Assembly: GCA_942636505.2 (NCBI GenBank)
Contig: CALOGB020000175.1
Location: 111,290-175,289 of the forward strand
Direction of reading: 5' to 3'
Source of the DNA: an uncultured bacterium
GTDB lineage: Bacteria; Pseudomonadota; Alphaproteobacteria; Sphingomonadales; Sphingomonadaceae
Length of the DNA stretch: 64,000 nucleotides
How positions within the stretch are numbered: position 1 is the first letter of the stretch; each line of letters starts with the position of its first letter. Below, piece after piece: positions 53,696 to 63,944 of this stretch. Both the position numbers and the translations under genes were made by a program. The notes under the pieces are model-generated. The model searched no databases and had not been told where the DNA came from. It saw only the letters and a list, made by a program, of their open reading frames with translations.

Positions 53696-55609
53696 TCAGC
53701 GCGGCGTCAGCAGCTTGTCCAGTCCGCCGTCACCTGTACCCACCTTCTGTAGCCGCGGATAGCGCGGGCCGTCATGGTAATCGAGCAAGATGTCGCGGAA
53801 ACGGTCATTGTTCTTTACAGTCAGGCGGATCGGCGCCTTCGTGCCCTTAGCGGCCAGGATCGCCGCCTTGATCCGGTCCGACGAATAGGCCTCGCTGTTC
53901 ACCGCCTCGATTTCCGTGCCCACATCGAGCCCCGCCTTGAACGCCGGGCTGTCCCAGATCGACGAGGTGACTACGCCCTCCTTGTTGATCACCATGCCGA
54001 GCGAGTAGCTGACGTCGGTGCCGCGGCTCTTCTCGGCCTGCTTCAGATACGGGCTCTGCTCGGGGCCGTAGACGAGCTTGTAGCCGTTCATCGCGAAGCC
54101 GTTGATCGGAGCGGGCTTCCCCGTCTCGGTCAGGCGGGTGTTGAGGAACGTCGCCCAGTCATAGGGGACGATGCCGTTCAGCGTCTTCGCGACGTCGGCG
54201 AAGGTGTAGGTGAGCTCGCCGTAGTCGCCATCACGGACGCCGAAGAAGGCTCGCGCGAAATCGTCGATCGATTTGGTGCCGTTCGACTTCTGGCGGAGCA
54301 TCGCGTCGACCTCCATCCAGACCATCAGGCCCTCATTGTAGTAATCCTCCGAGCGCTGCCAGCTGGTCCAGCCCTTCGGTTTCCGCGCCGAGATGACGGG
54401 GTCATTCGTCGTGTCGATCAGCGGGCGCCATTCGCGGCCCTTCGCGGTGTCGTAGATGCCGAGGATCGAGGCGTAGCCGTCGAGCGTGTCCTGCTTGCTG
54501 ACCAGCCCCGAACGCGCCTGGAGCACATAGCCCCAGAACTGCGTCTGGCCCTCATACACCCAGAGTAGCGAATCGCGCATCGGCGTGCGGAAGTCGGGCG
54601 TCCACAGGTCGGCGCCGCGCCGGAACTTGCCGTCCCAGCTATGCGTGTATTCGTGTGGCAACAGGTTCCGCGCGGCGGCGCCGGTTTCCCATTCGGTGAA
54701 ATAGCCGGGACGGACGCCGTTCTCGGAGCTGCGATGATGCTCGAGGCCGATTCCGCCGAGCTGGTCGGTGATCGACAGCAGGAATTCATAGTGATCGTAG
54801 TGCTGTGCGCCGAAGGTCTTCACCGCCTGGTCGACCAGGCGCTTGTGCGCGTCGATCTGCTCGGGCTTGGCGGCGAGCTGATCGGGGCTGTCGGCGAACA
54901 CGTTCAGGTCGACGCGCGGGGAGAGCGGCCAGACCTTGCCGTACTTGCCCGCGAGCGTCGGCGAATCGACCAGGATCTCGTAGTTGGTCGTGTCGTAGCT
55001 GTAGGTCGAGCCCGACACCTTGGCCGGCACCGCACCCGCGGCGGTCCAGCCGGTTGGGTAGGTGACGGTCATCTTGATCGGGATCTGGCGCGTGAAATAG
55101 CCCGCCGGGTAGAGGCTGACGAGGTTCGGCTCGAGGCTGATCATTGTCGGCGTCATGACGATGCGGCCCTGGTCGCCCTTGGTCGCGGAGATGAACTGGA
55201 ACTCGGCCACTACCGACTTCGCGCCGGTCGGCACGTCGATGTGGAACGCGAAGACATCGACCGGATCGCGCGTCCAGGGGACGATCTTCCCGTTCGCGCG
55301 GATCACCAAGCCGGCAAGCTTCTCGATCTCGCCGCGCGGGGAATGCGCGCCGGGCAGCCACTTCGGATAGAGCAGCGCCATCGGACCGGACTTGGCGACC
55401 GGGATAGTCTGCTTGACGCGGAAGATGCCGCGTTCGGTATCGGTAGCGTCGACATCGAGCAGCAACGTGCCGGGGTAGGGCGTGTCGACTGCGTCGGGGA
55501 TCGTATCGACGAACGGTACCGGCTGCGGTGCGGTGTTGCCGGCGGGGACTTGCGCGAAGGCGGGTACGGCGGATGCGAACAGGGACGCGACGAGAAGCTT
55601 GCGGATCAA
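53696..55609 (-). CDS. M61 family secreted metallopeptidase (glycyl aminopeptidase-like)
   Basis: 637 residues. Signal peptide (MIRKLLVASLFASAVPAFA). N-terminal beta domain, then the zinc site LLPHEYTHSWDGKFRRGADL (HExxH-like with second His) and the third ligand region NEGLMVWMEVDAML; a C-terminal PDZ-like domain (about 535-600, SPAFKAGLDVGTEIEAVNSE). Likely periplasmic. The upstream neighbour DUF1345 is 82 bases away on the same strand. Confidence 0.92.
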   Translation of the reverse strand: MIRKLLVASLFASAVPAFAQVPAGNTAPQPVPFVDTIPDAVDTPYPGTLLLDVDATDTERGIFRVKQTIPVAKSGPMALLYPKWLPGAHSPRGEIEKLAGLVIRANGKIVPWTRDPVDVFAFHIDVPTGAKSVVAEFQFISATKGDQGRIVMTPTMISLEPNLVSLYPAGYFTRQIPIKMTVTYPTGWTAAGAVPAKVSGSTYSYDTTNYEILVDSPTLAGKYGKVWPLSPRVDLNVFADSPDQLAAKPEQIDAHKRLVDQAVKTFGAQHYDHYEFLLSITDQLGGIGLEHHRSSENGVRPGYFTEWETGAAARNLLPHEYTHSWDGKFRRGADLWTPDFRTPMRDSLLWVYEGQTQFWGYVLQARSGLVSKQDTLDGYASILGIYDTAKGREWRPLIDTTNDPVISARKPKGWTSWQRSEDYYNEGLMVWMEVDAMLRQKSNGTKSIDDFARAFFGVRDGDYGELTYTFADVAKTLNGIVPYDWATFLNTRLTETGKPAPINGFAMNGYKLVYGPEQSPYLKQAEKSRGTDVSYSLGMVINKEGVVTSSIWDSPAFKAGLDVGTEIEAVNSEAYSSDRIKAAILAAKGTKAPIRLTVKNNDRFRDILLDYHDGPRYPRLQKVGTGDGGLDKLLTPR

Positions 55610-55691
55610 GGAATGGCCTTCCGGCTGAGAGACGATGACCCGAGGTGTAATCGCGATAAAGGGCAGCCGTCCAGTCCTTTACCGGCCGCCC

Positions 55692-56345
55692 TCAGCCAGC
55701 ACTCCCGAGCACGTTGATCGTGAACGCCAGCACGCCGATGTTGAACACGAACGCGGCCATGCACTGGCCGAGCGCGGCTTTGCGCACCCGGCGCGATGTG
55801 ATCTCGACGTCGGAGGTCTGGAACGTCATCCCCAGCGTGAACGCGAAATAGGCGAAGTCCCAGTAATCGGGTTCGTCGCAGCTTGGGAAATCCAGACCCT
55901 TGGCGTCTTTCCCGTCCGGATCGTCGACATAATAGAGATGCGCATAATGCAGCGTGTAGATCATGTTCGAGAACAGCCACGCGAGTGCCAGCGTCGAGAT
56001 CGTCAGCGCGATTCCGACCGCGTCGTTCTTGCCCTGCAATTCCTTCGCCACCGCGACCAGGATGACCAGCATGATCGTCCCGCTGAACCCGAGCAGCACC
56101 GCGCGGTTGGCGTCGTTCTCTTCGGCGGCGCGGCGCATCCGTTCGGCGGTGGCATTGCGGAACAGCGTCGAGACCGCGATCAGGAACACGACCGCGGCGA
56201 CGTCGAACGCGGCCATCGTGCCCCGTCCGAGCCCGAACCGCGGGATCAGCGTGGCGAGCCCGATCGCGAAGACTAGCACGAACAGGATGAAGCGCGGCGG
56301 GGCAACGCGTTGGCCGAGGCCCCAATATCTGGGTTTGTCGTTCAT
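55692..56345 (-). CDS. DUF1345 family membrane protein
   Basis: 217 residues with about five membrane helices. Features: RFILFVLVFAIGLATLIPRF, ALAWLFSNMIYTLHYAHLYY, the polar segment DFPSCDEPDYWDFAYFAFTL typical of DUF1345, and a final helix ending NVLGSAG. Function unknown. Divergent from hisS by 50 bases. Confidence 0.88.
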   Translation of the reverse strand: MNDKPRYWGLGQRVAPPRFILFVLVFAIGLATLIPRFGLGRGTMAAFDVAAVVFLIAVSTLFRNATAERMRRAAEENDANRAVLLGFSGTIMLVILVAVAKELQGKNDAVGIALTISTLALAWLFSNMIYTLHYAHLYYVDDPDGKDAKGLDFPSCDEPDYWDFAYFAFTLGMTFQTSDVEITSRRVRKAALGQCMAAFVFNIGVLAFTINVLGSAG

Positions 56346-56394
56346 GCCACAGCGCTAGCGCTTAGCGGGGACGTCGCCTAGATACGCGCGCATC

Positions 56395-57653
56395 ATGGCC
56401 AAGATTGAAACCCCCCGTTTGCAGACCCCACGCCGCATCCGTGGCACTCAGGACATTTTCGGCGACGAGCAGCGCCGGTTCGCGCATGTCCTGTCTACGT
56501 TCGAGCGCGTGCGGGCGCTGTATTGCTTCCAGCGCGTCGATATCCCGGTATTCGAATCCACCGCGGTGTTCGCGCGCTCGCTCGGCGAGACGACCGACGT
56601 CGTGTCGAAGGAGATGTACACGTTCGAGGATCGCGGCGGGGACTCGCTGACGCTCCGCCCGGAGTTCACCGCCGGCATTGCGCGCGCCTATCTGACCGAA
56701 GGCTGGCAGCAGTTCGCGCCGCTGAAGCTCACCACCAGCGGGCCTGTGTTCCGCTACGAGCGCCCGCAAAAGGGACGCTTTCGCCAGTTCCACCAGATCG
56801 ACGCCGAGGTGATCGGTGCGGCCGAGCCAGCGGCGGACGTCGAACTGCTCGTGCTCGCGGACCAGTTGCTCCGCGAACTCGGCATTTCCGAGGGCGTGAC
56901 GTTGCAGCTCAACACGCTGGGCGACGCGGCGACGCGCGACGCTTGGCGCGAGGCGCTGGTCGCGCATTTCGAGGCGCATCGCGGGGAATTGTCCGACGAC
57001 AGCCTGTCCCGGCTCGAGAAGAACCCGATGCGCATCCTCGACTCGAAGGACCCGCGCGACCGCCCGATCGCCGACAGCGCGCCGGATATCGACGCGTATC
57101 TGACGCCGGAAGCCCGCGCGTTCTTCGAGGCGGTGACCGCCGGTCTCGATGCGGCGGGTGTCGCATGGGAGCGCAACGCGCGGCTGGTCCGCGGCCTCGA
57201 TTACTACCGCCACACCGCGTTCGAGTTCGTGACTGATCGGCTGGGTTCGCAAGGGACTGTGCTGGCCGGCGGGCGGTATGACGGGCTGATCGGATCGCTC
57301 GGCGGGCCGGAGACGGCGGGCGTGGGCTGGGCTGCGGGTGTCGAGCGGCTGGCTATGTTGGTCGAGGAACCGGAGGAACAGATTTTCCGCGTAGCGATCA
57401 TTGCCGAACTTCCGGAGTTTGAATTGCAAGTCGTCGAAAAGGTCGCAGCGCTTCGCAACGCTGGCATTAGAGCGGAAGCTTTCATTACTGGAAACGCTAA
57501 AAAGCGGTTTGATCGAGCGCTGAGAACCGACCCATCGATAATTATATCGTATAGTCGGCGTGATGGCGCAGTGGCGACGAGCGAACGCAAGTTGCGCGTC
57601 ACCGACAGAGAGTACGAGTTAGTTCGGCAAGCCTTAAACCCGCTTGATCTCGT

Positions 57654-57657
<4 letters not shown>
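56395..57657 (+). CDS. hisS: Histidyl-tRNA synthetase with atypical C-terminal domain
   Basis: 420 residues. The class II core is intact: motif 2 in [20 protein letters not shown], the histidine-binding [16 protein letters not shown], and motif 3 in [14 protein letters not shown]. Residues after about 330 form the anticodon-binding domain, which is short and unusual ([40 protein letters not shown]) and lacks the expected GDDEL-type segment. Bases 57421-57660 are about 53% G+C by hand count against markedly higher values upstream. The stop overlaps the prfA start (ATGA). Confidence 0.93.
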
Positions 57658-58727
<1,070 letters not shown>

Positions 58728-58750
58728 GCTTTCGCCAGCCGCAACGGCAT

Positions 58751-58850
58751 TCCCCTCCCGCTTGCGGGAGGGGTTAGGGGAGGGGCTTCTTGCTAAGGGC
58801 ATCGCTCGGTGACAGCCCCTCCCCCGACCCCTCCCGCAAGCGGGAGGGGA
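58751..58850. repeat. Family D palindromic repeat between prfA and prmC
   Basis: TCCCCTCCCGCTTGCGGGAG then GGGTTAGGGGAGGGG at the left; CCCCTCCCCCGACCCCTCCC then GCAAGCGGGAGGGGA at the right. The start codon of prmC (GTG 58809) lies inside it. Confidence 0.88.
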
Positions 58851-59672
58851 GCAGTAAGTGCAGCGCTCGCCACTGCCGCCGCACAGTTCGCGTTCTCCAC
58901 CACCCCCCGCCTCGACGCGGAACTCCTCATGGCGCACGCACTTGGCGTCCAGCGTAACGCGATCCTCCTCGATCCGGATCGCTACACCGTCCCCGAGACC
59001 TTCGCCGCGCTCGTCGAACGCCGCCTCAACCACGAACCGATCGCGTACATCACCGGCACCCGCGGCTTCTGGTCGATCGACCTCGCCGTAGGCCCCGGCG
59101 CGCTCGTCCCCCGCGCCGACAGCGAAACGCTCCTGATCGCCGCCCAAGCGCACTTCGCCGGCCGCGCCCCCGCGACAATACTCGACCTGGGCACCGGCCC
59201 CGGCACATTGCTCCTCGCCGCGCTCGACGAATGGCCGGCGCAAGGCCTCGGCGTAGACTATTCCCCCCAAGCGCTCGCCTACGCCCGCGCCAACGCCGCA
59301 ACCCTGGGCATGGCCGACCGCGCGCACCTCATCCGCGGCAGCTGGGCCAGCGCCATCGTCGGCCAGTTCGACCTGATCCTCGCCAACCCGCCCTACATTG
59401 CCACCGACGAACAACTCCCGTCCGAAGTCCACGAACACGAACCCCACGCAGCGCTCTTTGCCGGCGCAGACGGGCTCGACGACTACCGTATCCTCGCCGA
59501 ACAGCTCCCCGCACTGATCGCCCCCGGCGGCGCGGCGGTGATCGAGATCGGCTCGACGCAGGCTCCCCCCGTCACCGCGTTGCTCTTGGCGCAAGGTCTG
59601 CACGTCGCGCTCCACCACGACTATGGCGGCAACCCGCGCGCGCTGGTTGCGAGCCACGCGCCCACGACTTGA
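58809..59672 (+). CDS. prmC: Release factor glutamine methyltransferase (PrmC/HemK)
   Basis: 287 residues. It methylates the GGQ Gln of release factors and is next to prfA as usual. Motifs: TPRLDAELLMAHALGVQR (helical N-domain), EPIAYITGTRGFWSIDLAV, ILDLGTGPGTLLLAAL (SAM) and NPPY at residues 193-196 in DLILANPPYIATDEQLP. The GTG at 58809 and the first 15 residues (TAPPPTPPASGRGA) are translated family D repeat; conserved sequence only begins at about residue 16 with no in-frame start after the repeat before it. Confidence 0.92.
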   Translation: MTAPPPTPPASGRGAVSAALATAAAQFAFSTTPRLDAELLMAHALGVQRNAILLDPDRYTVPETFAALVERRLNHEPIAYITGTRGFWSIDLAVGPGALVPRADSETLLIAAQAHFAGRAPATILDLGTGPGTLLLAALDEWPAQGLGVDYSPQALAYARANAATLGMADRAHLIRGSWASAIVGQFDLILANPPYIATDEQLPSEVHEHEPHAALFAGADGLDDYRILAEQLPALIAPGGAAVIEIGSTQAPPVTALLLAQGLHVALHHDYGGNPRALVASHAPTT

Positions 59673-59928
59673 ACAATATGGCGCTAAACCTCACATTTCG
59701 CTTGTAGTAGGTCCCTTGCGGCCGCTATCACGCGGGCAGGGGCACGCACTCTCGACGATTGGTCGGTTTAGAGCGATGACCCGCATCCTTCGCTTTGAGG
59801 TCGCTGCAGTCCGGCGGCCCTGGCAAGTTCGACGCACCGATCTCGTCTAGATCGTCGGTGCGCGACGGGGGTTTGCACCGCATTTCGGAGCACGACCAGA
59901 TTTTGGTTCGACGACTGAGGACACAAGC
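59673..59928 (+). promoter_or_regulatory. Leader region of the DUF4167 gene with a long hairpin
   Basis: 256 bases without a gene. A hairpin at 59833-59862 (CGCACCGATC, loop, GATCGTCGGTGCG with one bulged base) is about 65 bases before the TTG start. The composition suggests an untranslated leader; no known riboswitch is recognised. Confidence 0.5.
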
Positions 59929-61194
59929 TTGATCAACAACCGGCAAGCCGGCCGCCGTCGCGGTCGTGGCAACAATAATAATGGCGGCGGCGGTAGTGGT
60001 GGCGGTCAACGCCAGGGTGGCGGCGGCGGCCAGGGTGGTCGCGATACCGGCAACCGCATCGACAGCCGCGCGCGCGGCAACGCGAGCCAGCTGTACGAGA
60101 AGTACAAGAACCTCGCGCGCGATGCGCAGCAGCAGGGCGACCGCGTCAACATCGAATATTACCTCCAGTTCGCGGATCATTATTTCCGCGTCCTGAGCGA
60201 AACCCGCGCCCGCTTCGAAGAGAGCCAGCCGCAGGCGCAGCAGCAGCCACGTCGCCAGCAGCCGTTCGATCTCGACGGCGACGATGATTACGGCGACGAG
60301 GGCGAACCGATCCGCTCCGGCGAGCAGCAGGGTACGCCTGAGCAGAACCGTGGCGAGCAAAATGGTGGCCAGCAAAGCGGCCAGTACCAGAACGCGCCTC
60401 GCCAGAATCGTGAGGGCCAGAATCGTGAGGGCCAGGCTCGCGATAACCAGAACCGCGAGGACCGCCCTCAGCGTGACGATCGGCCGCAGCGCGAAGAGCG
60501 TCCGCGGTACGACAACAACCGCTACGAGGGCCAGCGTAACGACGGCCCCCGCAACGAGGGGCAGCCGCGTAACGACGGTCAGCGCGAAGATCGCGTCCGT
60601 GGCGACAATCCGCGCAACCAGCGCAACGCCCAGTCGCGTGATGCTCAGCCCCGCGACGACCGCAACGGCGAAGAGCAGGATCAGGCCCGTGAGGCCCAGG
60701 CACGCGAGACTCAGTCGCGCGAGACCCAGCCCCGTGACGAGCAGGTCCGCGAACCCCGCAGCGATTACCGCGATGCGCCGCAGCGCGAGACGATCCGCCG
60801 CACGCCCCGCGTGAGCGCACCGGTCGCCAACGCCAACCAGGATTCGGAAGCCGATGCGGTCCGTTCGGTAACCGAAGCCCCCGAGCAGGTGGCTCAGCCA
60901 ACCGAAACCGTCGAGACGGCGATGCCGGTCGCTGCGACCGAGGAACAGCCCCGCCGTCGCGGTCGCCCGCGCCGCGATCGCAGCCTCGACGCACCTGTCG
61001 CACAGGACCAGGGCGCGACCGAAGATGCGGCACCGACCGCATTCGACGCGGACCGCCTGCCGCCATCGCTCGGGATCTCGGCAATAACGCCGGCGCCAGC
61101 ACCTGCGAAGGACTCGCCCGCCGCCGATGCTGCGCCCGAAGAAAAGCCCCGCCGTCGCCGCGTTCGTGCGGTACCGGACGAGGTCGCAGGCTGA
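59929..61194 (+). CDS. DUF4167 family RNA-binding-like protein, highly low-complexity
   Basis: 421 residues starting with TTG 59929 (GAGG about ten bases before). The N-terminus is Arg/Gly/Asn rich (GRRRGRGNNNNGGGGSGG), followed by the DUF4167 core (about 45-95; ASQLYEKYKNLARDAQQQGD, EYYLQFADHYFRVLSETRAR). From about 115 to 290 is Gln/Asn/Arg/Glu-rich repetitive sequence, with a 15-base tandem repeat near 60403-60432, then an acidic and Ala/Pro tail ending RRRRVRAVPDEVAG. An antisense open frame over it is a shadow. The role is not known; RGG-like patches suggest RNA binding. Confidence 0.85.
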   Translation: MINNRQAGRRRGRGNNNNGGGGSGGGQRQGGGGGQGGRDTGNRIDSRARGNASQLYEKYKNLARDAQQQGDRVNIEYYLQFADHYFRVLSETRARFEESQPQAQQQPRRQQPFDLDGDDDYGDEGEPIRSGEQQGTPEQNRGEQNGGQQSGQYQNAPRQNREGQNREGQARDNQNREDRPQRDDRPQREERPRYDNNRYEGQRNDGPRNEGQPRNDGQREDRVRGDNPRNQRNAQSRDAQPRDDRNGEEQDQAREAQARETQSRETQPRDEQVREPRSDYRDAPQRETIRRTPRVSAPVANANQDSEADAVRSVTEAPEQVAQPTETVETAMPVAATEEQPRRRGRPRRDRSLDAPVAQDQGATEDAAPTAFDADRLPPSLGISAITPAPAPAKDSPAADAAPEEKPRRRRVRAVPDEVAG

Positions 61195-61235
61195 AGCCGT
61201 CATCCCGGCCTTTTCCGGGATCACGCTGAGACTTG

Positions 61236-61273
61236 AAAAGGCCGGTGCCGCTTCACGCGACACCGGCCTTTTT
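61236..61273. terminator. Bidirectional rho-independent terminator
   Basis: AAAAGGCCGGTG - 13-base loop - CACCGGCCTTTTT: an 8-base perfect stem with A and T runs. It serves the DUF4167 gene and the convergent small membrane protein. A second small hairpin CCCGGCCTTTTCCGGG is just upstream. Confidence 0.88.
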
Positions 61274-61301
61274 CATGCCCGACCATATCAGCGCCGCGCG
61301 C

Positions 61302-61592
61302 TCAATCGAGCCGCGTCACGTCCTCGTCATGCCCGCTTCCCGAACTGAGGAACGCGAGCCCCATCAACAGTCCGGCCATCATCACCGATCCGCCGACCCC
61401 GCCGATCACCGCGAGCATCGTCACGAGGTGCAGCGGACCTTGCACATGCGCCATCGCCGCAATGATCGCCGCGACGCATATCGCTGCCGCCAGCACCATC
61501 CACGCCATGATCGCCCGGAACCGCGCCCATGCGAATGCAGCGTATTGCGGGTCGTCCAACCCGGCCGGCGGTTCAGGCAGTCGATCGGTCAT
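61302..61592 (-). CDS. Small two-span membrane protein
   Basis: 96 residues from ATG 61592 (MTDRLPEPPAGLDDPQYAAF). Two hydrophobic segments, AIMAWMVLAAAICVAAIIAA and LVTMLAVIGGVGGSVMMAGL then LMGLAFL, and an acidic tail ending DEDVTRLD. No family recognised. Convergent with DUF4167 and divergent from the CBS gene. Confidence 0.75.
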   Translation of the reverse strand: MTDRLPEPPAGLDDPQYAAFAWARFRAIMAWMVLAAAICVAAIIAAMAHVQGPLHLVTMLAVIGGVGGSVMMAGLLMGLAFLSSGSGHDEDVTRLD

Positions 61593-61663
61593 CGCTTCAC
61601 ATTGCCGCGCAAACACGGTTTCCTCAAGCCAGGCGCACTAGACGCAGTTGAGGAGAGGCGAAG

Positions 61664-62089
61664 ATGACGATCGCGGCGATCCTGAAGGACAAGGGCGACA
61701 TACAGTCGCTGACCCCCGATTCTACCGTGGCCCAGGCGGTGGCCCTGCTCGCGGAGAAGCGGATCGGCGCGGCGCCGGTGCTCGATGGCGGCAAGGTCGT
61801 CGGCATTTTCTCCGAACGCGACGTCATCCATTGCCTGCAGTCGGACGGCGCAGCGGCGCTCGAACGGCGGATCGGCGACGTCATGACCACCGCGGTAAAA
61901 TCGATCGGACCCAATGAGTCGGCGATCGGCGCATTGTCGCTGATGACCCAGCGGCGCATCCGCCACCTGCCGGTGATCGATGGCGACACGCTGGTCGGGT
62001 TCGTCTCGATCGGCGATCTCGTCAAATACCGCATAGACCGGATCGAGGCCGATGCCGCGGCGATGCGCGAATATATCCAGTCCGCGTAA
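61664..62089 (+). CDS. CBS domain pair protein
   Basis: 141 residues with two CBS domains: about 8-60 (SLTPDSTVAQAVALLAEKRI, APVLDGGKVVGIFSERDV) and 74-130 (IGPNESAIGALSLMTQRRIR, HLPVIDGDTLVGFVSIGDLV). CBS pairs bind adenine nucleotides or other ligands; as a stand-alone protein its partner is unknown. The TAA is immediately followed by the stop of the convergent flippase. Confidence 0.92.
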   Translation: MTIAAILKDKGDIQSLTPDSTVAQAVALLAEKRIGAAPVLDGGKVVGIFSERDVIHCLQSDGAAALERRIGDVMTTAVKSIGPNESAIGALSLMTQRRIRHLPVIDGDTLVGFVSIGDLVKYRIDRIEADAAAMREYIQSA

Positions 62090-63601
62090 CTAGGCGGCGA
62101 CCGGCTGCTTCCGCGCAACGGCGATCAGTTCGCGCACGGTCGCCCGCGCAAATATCAGCATCCACGCCGCATAGACCGCCGCGCCGATCGCCACGAGCAC
62201 CATCAGCCGCCAATGCGCATCGAGCGGTGGCAGCGCGCGATCTACCAAGCCGACGATCAGCGCCATCGCGATCGCCGCCAGCGCCGGCGAGGCGACCGCG
62301 CGGGCCACGTCGCGCGCGCGGACGCCGATCACCGGCAGTGTCCGCCAGGCGCTGATCCCCAGATAGAGCGGATAGGCCGTGATCCATGCGACACCCATGC
62401 CGGTCGGGCCCCATTGCACGCCGACCAGGAATGCTGTGGTCAAAATCAGCGCACCGACCGCGCCGTTCTGGACGCCGATCCCTGGTCGGCCGCGCGCATC
62501 GGACGCGGGCGTGAACAGCACCTGCAACGTCATGAACGGCATCGCCAGCGCAAGTAGGTGAACGATGGGCGCCGTCTCGCGCCATTTGTCACCGAGCACG
62601 GTCAACACCAAAGGCTCGGCGGTCGCAGCCAGCCCCATGTAGAACGGCATCGCGACGATCATCACCATCCTGACGCCCTTCACGAACGCGCGCCCGATCG
62701 CATCGGGATCGGCCTGCATCCGCGCATAGGCCGAGAACGCGACCTCGTTCAGCGGCGGCACGAACTTCGAAACGAAGATCTGCGTCAGGAACAGGCTCGT
62801 CGTATAGATCCCCAACGTGTGCGCGGAGAAGCTGCGTCCGGCGATGAACACGTCGGTCTCGCTCTGCAGGAACCAGAACAGCTGCCCCGCCGCCATCACG
62901 CCGCCATAGCGCGCGATCGTGCCTGCGCCGCGAAAGTCAAAACTCGGCCACACCAGCGACCGCGCGCTCCACGTCATCATCGCGCCGCGCACGCTGAACA
63001 GCACGATCGGCGCGATCACGAGCGTCCAGACGCCAAGTCCGTACAGCGCGCCACCCAAAGCCACGCTGGCAGAGGCGATCGATGCGGTGATGTTCGCCTT
63101 CGCTTGGTGGCGAAAGTCCATCGACCTGGAGAGCAGCGCGTACGGCAACGCGATGAAGGGCGTCGTCAGGTATAGCAAAGCCTGTACCCGGAGCATCTCG
63201 CCGACGATTGGTTGCCGGTAATAGGCCGACGCAAGCGGCGCCAACGATACCTGTATGATCGCCAGCGTGACGTTGAGCAGGATCAGCATGCCGAACAGCT
63301 GGCGAACTTCGCGTTCGGTAATTGTCTTCTGCTGGATCAATCCGCTGGCGAGGCCATAGCCATTGAGCATCCCCATAAAGGTCAGGATGACCTGGCACAT
63401 CGCGAACAGGCCGTAATCCGATGGCGCCAGGATACGGATGACGAGGAATGTGGCGCTCCATTGCACGAGCTGCGCAACGATCTGGCTCCCCGACCGCCAG
63501 ATCAACGCACTGCGCACCTGTCCGGCAAGCGAACTTGGTTCGCCGGGAACAGGGGTGGCTGCGACCGGTGCAGGGCTCACGGTGTCCATCGTATCGGGCA
63601 T
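62090..63601 (-). CDS. Polysaccharide/lipopolysaccharide flippase (oligosaccharide flippase, Wzx-like)
   Basis: 503 residues with about twelve to fourteen membrane helices of the MOP superfamily. Features: RSGSQIVAQLVQWSATFLVI, RILAPSDYGLFAMCQVILTF (family signature near helix 1-2), YALLSRSMDFRHQAKANITA. It probably moves lipid-linked sugar repeat units across the inner membrane. The upstream side faces the rRNA leader. Confidence 0.88.
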   Translation of the reverse strand: MPDTMDTVSPAPVAATPVPGEPSSLAGQVRSALIWRSGSQIVAQLVQWSATFLVIRILAPSDYGLFAMCQVILTFMGMLNGYGLASGLIQQKTITEREVRQLFGMLILLNVTLAIIQVSLAPLASAYYRQPIVGEMLRVQALLYLTTPFIALPYALLSRSMDFRHQAKANITASIASASVALGGALYGLGVWTLVIAPIVLFSVRGAMMTWSARSLVWPSFDFRGAGTIARYGGVMAAGQLFWFLQSETDVFIAGRSFSAHTLGIYTTSLFLTQIFVSKFVPPLNEVAFSAYARMQADPDAIGRAFVKGVRMVMIVAMPFYMGLAATAEPLVLTVLGDKWRETAPIVHLLALAMPFMTLQVLFTPASDARGRPGIGVQNGAVGALILTTAFLVGVQWGPTGMGVAWITAYPLYLGISAWRTLPVIGVRARDVARAVASPALAAIAMALIVGLVDRALPPLDAHWRLMVLVAIGAAVYAAWMLIFARATVRELIAVARKQPVAA

Positions 63602-63796
63602 GTAGCGGTAATGGCCTTCACAATCGCTTAAGGCGATGACGTAGAGACGATCGAGCCAAGGCGTCGGACGTGACCTGCAGCGGCAAAGGTGCGGGACGCG
63701 GTCGTCGAACGTATTGTGATCAGCGGCTTGGAAGGGGTGTGGGGCGTCCTAAACGCACCAATCCGAGAAAATTGCCACAAATGTGAAAGATTGTGT
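63602..63796. other. Gap upstream of the proposed rRNA promoter
   Basis: 195 bases with no gene. It ends in an AT-rich stretch at 63766-63795 (GAGAAAATTGCCACAAATGT then GAAAGATTGTG) just upstream of the -35, which could act as an UP element. Confidence 0.4.
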
Positions 63797-63825
63797 TTGA
63801 CGCGAATCGGAACCCCGCCTAGAGG
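63797..63825 (+). promoter_or_regulatory. Putative rRNA operon promoter
   Basis: TTGACG at 63797-63802, 17-base spacer, TAGAGG at 63820-63825. It reads to the right, out of the window, with a leader of at least 170 bases. Similar to the rpsD promoter at 8950. Confidence 0.6.
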
Positions 63826-63932
63826 GGTGTCACCGCAGCGGAGTGCCTTACCGGCTTCTGCTACGGTCGCAAGAAAACCAGATGCTGCAAGCTTCTCGAG
63901 AGGGAGGTTATGCGAGTGTCGGTATTTTTGTC

Positions 63933-63944
63933 GGCTCTTTGACA
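63933..63944 (+). promoter_or_regulatory. boxA-like antitermination signal of an rRNA leader
   Basis: GGCTCTTTGACA closely matches boxA (TGCTCTTTGACA-type) used by Nus factors in rRNA operons; it is followed by ATTGTAGGTTAAGATGAAGG and GACATGTGGGCGGCGG, which resembles the leader before 16S rRNA in sphingomonads. The 16S gene itself is beyond the window. Confidence 0.6.

Noticed and set aside
59728..61263. A 511-codon minus-strand open frame with membrane-like Leu/Val-rich translation
   Set aside because: It is the complement of the DUF4167 low-complexity codons; the hydrophobic look comes from CAG/CGC/GAG codons read backwards. The plus strand has the DUF4167 core.
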